Assembly (NCBI GenBank): GCA_025999115.1
Contig: BNWW01000012.1
Span: 1 to 43,936, forward strand
Direction of reading: 5' to 3'
Source of the DNA: Bacteroidia bacterium
GTDB taxonomy: Bacteria > Bacteroidota > Bacteroidia > Bacteroidales > Azobacteroidaceae
DNA: 43,936 bases
Positions within the stretch are counted from its first letter, which is position 1. Each line of letters starts with the position of its first letter. Made by a program: the position numbers and the translations under genes. The notes below the pieces were generated by a model. It ran no database searches. It saw only the letters and a program-made list of their open reading frames with translations, and had not been told where the DNA came from. Below, piece after piece: positions 41,536 through 43,936 of the stretch.

Positions 41536-42960
41536 ATGGCTATTATTATCGGCAGAAAAGAAGAACATTTGCTATTAAACGACTGTTTGACCGCCAAGAA
41601 AGCAGAGTTCGTTGCTGTTTACGGGAGAAGGCGTGTAGGAAAAACGTTTTTAATAAAAGAGTTTTTTAACAACAAATTCACGTTCTATTTTTCAGGAGTT
41701 GAGAATACTCGTAATTTAATGCAATTGCAAAATTTTAATGTTGCAATTCAATCTTATAGTAAAATGTATTTCCCTGTTGCAGACAACTGGTTTAGAGCGT
41801 TTGACCAGTTGTCAAATATGATTGAAAACATTAAAAGCAAAGAACGAAAAACAATATTTATTGACGAACTACCTTGGTTAGATACTACTAATTCTCATTT
41901 TATTCAAGCATTAGAATATTTTTGGAACACTTGGGCATCTTCACGCCCCGATATTATGCTTATCGTTTGCGGTTCTTCAACATCGTGGATAATTAACAAA
42001 CTCTTAAAAAACAGAGGCGGTTTGCATAACCGGGTTACAACGCAAATTCATTTAAAACCTTTTACCTTAAACGAATGTGAGCAGTTTGCCGTAAACCGTC
42101 AATTGGGATTAAACCGGAAACAGATTGTCGAATTATATATGATTCTCGGCGGAGTGCCTTATTATTGGGATTTACTGAAAAAAAGCGAAAGCGTATCGCA
42201 AAGTGTTGATAGACTGTTTTTTAATAATAATGGAATGTTGCGATTAGAATTTGATAAAATTTATAGTTCATTGTTTAAACACGCTGAAAACTATGTTACA
42301 ATCATCCATACGCTTGCAAAAAAACGCAGCGGGCTTACAAGGGATGAAATTGTTGAATTTTCCGGTTTATCCAACGGCGGCTCTCTCACTCGAATGTTGG
42401 AAGAACTTGAACAATCATCATTTATCAGAATCTATTACGGATACGGCAAAAACGTCAGGGATAAACTTTATCAATTAGTAGATTTTTACTCTTTATTTTA
42501 TCTGAATTTTATTAAGGGAAAACGGATAAACGAGGAAAACTATTGGACAAAAATTATTGATACATCCGTTCATAAAGCATGGTGCGGCTATGCTTTTGAA
42601 ATGCTTGCGCTGATGCACGAAAAGCAAATAAAACAAAAATTAAGCATCGCCGGCGTTTTAACCAATTCCTATTCGTGGGTCAGCAAAAAAGTGCAACCAA
42701 AAGCCCAAATTAATTTGCTGATTGAACGTAACGACCGGATTATCAACCTTTGTGAAGTGAAATTTGCAAACAAAGAATTTGCTATCGACAAACAATACGA
42801 TGAAAATTTACGAAATAAAAAATACGCCTTCATTGAAGAAACAAAAACTCGAAATGCCGTTCACATAACGATGATTACAACCTACGGTGTTGCTCATAAT
42901 ACTTATTGGAACAATATCCAATCGGAAGTGGCGATGGATGATTTATTTAAAGGCGTCTAA
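41536..42960 (+). CDS. AAA-family ATPase with DUF234-type C-terminal domain
   Basis: The 474-residue protein has Walker A in VAVYGRRRVGKTFLI (27-41), Walker B in KTIFIDELPWLDT, and sensor-like IMLIVCGSSTSWI, the pattern of the archaeal-type ATPase group. A winged-helix region follows (KKRSGLTRDEIVEFSGLSNG), then a DUF234 domain that resembles PD-(D/E)xK nucleases. Its core is AQINLLIERNDRIINLCEVKF; Glu and Lys are present, but Asn stands where I expect Asp in relatives. Function of the family is unknown. The gene is transcribed alone from a promoter with repeated motifs. It is not clearly linked to the carbohydrate locus. Confidence 0.9.
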   Translation: MAIIIGRKEEHLLLNDCLTAKKAEFVAVYGRRRVGKTFLIKEFFNNKFTFYFSGVENTRNLMQLQNFNVAIQSYSKMYFPVADNWFRAFDQLSNMIENIKSKERKTIFIDELPWLDTTNSHFIQALEYFWNTWASSRPDIMLIVCGSSTSWIINKLLKNRGGLHNRVTTQIHLKPFTLNECEQFAVNRQLGLNRKQIVELYMILGGVPYYWDLLKKSESVSQSVDRLFFNNNGMLRLEFDKIYSSLFKHAENYVTIIHTLAKKRSGLTRDEIVEFSGLSNGGSLTRMLEELEQSSFIRIYYGYGKNVRDKLYQLVDFYSLFYLNFIKGKRINEENYWTKIIDTSVHKAWCGYAFEMLALMHEKQIKQKLSIAGVLTNSYSWVSKKVQPKAQINLLIERNDRIINLCEVKFANKEFAIDKQYDENLRNKKYAFIEETKTRNAVHITMITTYGVAHNTYWNNIQSEVAMDDLFKGV

Positions 42961-43005
42961 TTTATGTATACTTCGCGCGGCATGGTTTTGTGCATTGAAT
43001 ATGGG

Positions 43006-43050
43006 ATGTCTCGACTTCGCACCTGCGGCGCTTCGCTCGACAAGTAGATA
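43006..43050. repeat. Short dispersed-type repeat (TCTCGACTTCGC ... GCTTCGCTCGACAAG)
   Basis: ATGTCTCGACTTCGC and CGCTTCGCTCGACAAG flank a G/C-rich centre in an A/T-rich gap. I recognise TCTCGACTTCGC/GCTCGACAAG strings as frequent dispersed repeats in Bacteroidetes. The arms pair only imperfectly. It lies between the ATPase stop and the next gene. Confidence 0.5.
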
Positions 43051-43152
43051 AAAGCAACCTATTCAATCAAAATAAGTTAAATGGGTAAAAATATAGAACA
43101 TTTCTCGTTTTGAATTGTTTACTTCATAAAATCATTTTAAAAATTATATTTT

Positions 43153-43936
43153 ATGAAACACATTTGTTACACTTTAGCAATTTTTTGCAGTTTTTTGTTA
43201 TTTAGTTTTTCGCTTGGGGCGCAAGTCAAGGTAGATTCGATTGGTCGAGTTAAAGTTGGAGTCGAGCGACCTAATCAAGATACAGACGGTGTTGTCAGTA
43301 TGTTGGTTTTCGGTAAAAACGGAGATTACAAAGCAGGAGGCAAACTCTCGTTTGGCGATTTTGGGCGACAGAGTGCCAGTAGCATGAATGTCTTTGTAGG
43401 CGAATATGGATCCACAGATACCGACCAACTTTGGTTACATGGCAAACAAGGCACTTACATTACTTGCGGGAACGGTAATAATATAGTGGCATATTTTAAT
43501 AGCCCTTATCCGTCATATATTCCGGCATCTTTCAATTTCAATTATGATGTCCACATACAAGGACAGTTATCGCAAACATCCGATGAAAAAATGAAAGAAC
43601 AAATTGCGCCTTTGAATAATTCCTTATCACTATTGCAACAATTAAACGGCGTGAGTTATTATTTAAAACCTTCGACCAATTATTTGGAAAATTTAAAAAA
43701 GAATCTCGCAGTCGATACCAAGGATTTGAGCGAAAAAGAACGGAAGGAATTACTATCTGCCGCCGATATAGACAAAGTTATTGCCGAGCAAAAAGCAAAC
43801 CGCAAGTTGCAAATGGGATTTGTAGCGCAAGAATTACAAAAAATATTTCCGAATTTGGTATATTCGGACGAAGATGGCTTACTATCGGTCAATTATATTG
43901 GTTTGATTCCTGTTTTGGTAGAAAGTATTAAAGAAC
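43153..43936 (+). CDS. Exported tail-fibre-like protein with peptidase S74 (intramolecular chaperone) domain, partial
   Basis: The frame starts with ATG at 43153 and is open to the window end (261 full codons). A signal peptide (AIFCSFLLFSFSLGAQ) is followed by a short glycine-rich beta region (GVEYRP-like repeats, SMLVFGKNGDYKAGGKLSFG). Then comes an S74-like chaperone segment: KMKEQIAPLNNSLSLLQQLN, GVSYYLKP, RKLQMGFVAQELQKIFPNLV, GLLSVNYIGLIPVLVESIKE. S74 domains trimerise phage tail fibres and then cleave themselves off; in Bacteroidetes they are also found on exported cell proteins. The signal peptide argues against a phage gene. The 3' end lies outside the window. Confidence 0.82.
   Translation, partial: MKHICYTLAIFCSFLLFSFSLGAQVKVDSIGRVKVGVERPNQDTDGVVSMLVFGKNGDYKAGGKLSFGDFGRQSASSMNVFVGEYGSTDTDQLWLHGKQGTYITCGNGNNIVAYFNSPYPSYIPASFNFNYDVHIQGQLSQTSDEKMKEQIAPLNNSLSLLQQLNGVSYYLKPSTNYLENLKKNLAVDTKDLSEKERKELLSAADIDKVIAEQKANRKLQMGFVAQELQKIFPNLVYSDEDGLLSVNYIGLIPVLVESIKE

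Overview
The window comes from a member of the Bacteroidetes, most likely order Bacteroidales. The evidence is a SusC/SusD pair, type IX secretion system (T9SS) C-terminal sorting domains on several exported proteins, lipoproteins typical of the phylum, a UpxY-type NusG paralogue, and many promoters of the Bacteroidetes form TTG-N19/20-TAnnTTTG. No rRNA, tRNA or CRISPR array was seen.

Layout. (1) 1-1000: a short ECF sigma factor next to a small membrane protein on the minus strand; both look trimmed at their junction. (2) 1087-5977, plus strand: a DEAD-box RNA helicase with a structured leader, then an overlapping trio of tsaC, a polytopic sugar-phosphate transferase and a ClC channel with CBS domains. 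(3) 5978-11664: an accessory patch with an XRE regulator, a frameshifted lipoprotein, a CotH-kinase protein with a T9SS tail, an intact ISAs1-family insertion sequence (15-bp perfect inverted repeats, no visible target duplication), a truncated and frameshifted T9SS surface protein, and a small exported protein with a C-terminal membrane anchor. (4) 11783-12853: tsaD, carrying an extra segment that contains a palindromic repeat. (5) 25363 down to 12867, minus strand: a tight ten-gene exopolysaccharide/glycan operon in the order Wza, Wzc, UpxY, GDP-fucose synthase, GDP-mannose dehydratase, PglC-like transferase, DegT aminotransferase, WbpM/CapD dehydratase, S41 protease, LptG-like permease. (6) 25561-41192: a carbohydrate-utilisation locus made of two convergent arms. 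The plus arm has two GH3 beta-glucosidases and a beta-helix protein. The minus arm runs SusC, SusD, GH16, an unrecognised 580-residue exported protein, GH105. The arms meet at a long hairpin at 31951-32014. (7) 41536-43936: a DUF234-type AAA ATPase and the start of a tail-fibre-like (peptidase S74) exported protein.

How the genes work together. GH16 plus two GH3 enzymes point to a beta-glucan. GH105, which removes unsaturated uronic acids made by polysaccharide lyases, does not fit a neutral glucan. The unrecognised protein between GH16 and GH105 is therefore a candidate lyase for an acidic, glucose-containing polysaccharide. This is the best lead for undescribed biology here.

The second lead is a dispersed palindromic repeat family (core GGGTCAAGCCCGC followed by AATGAC). 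It sits at several operon junctions, and one copy of exactly 63 bp is read in frame inside a GH3 gene. All functions are inferred from sequence patterns; no database search was run.
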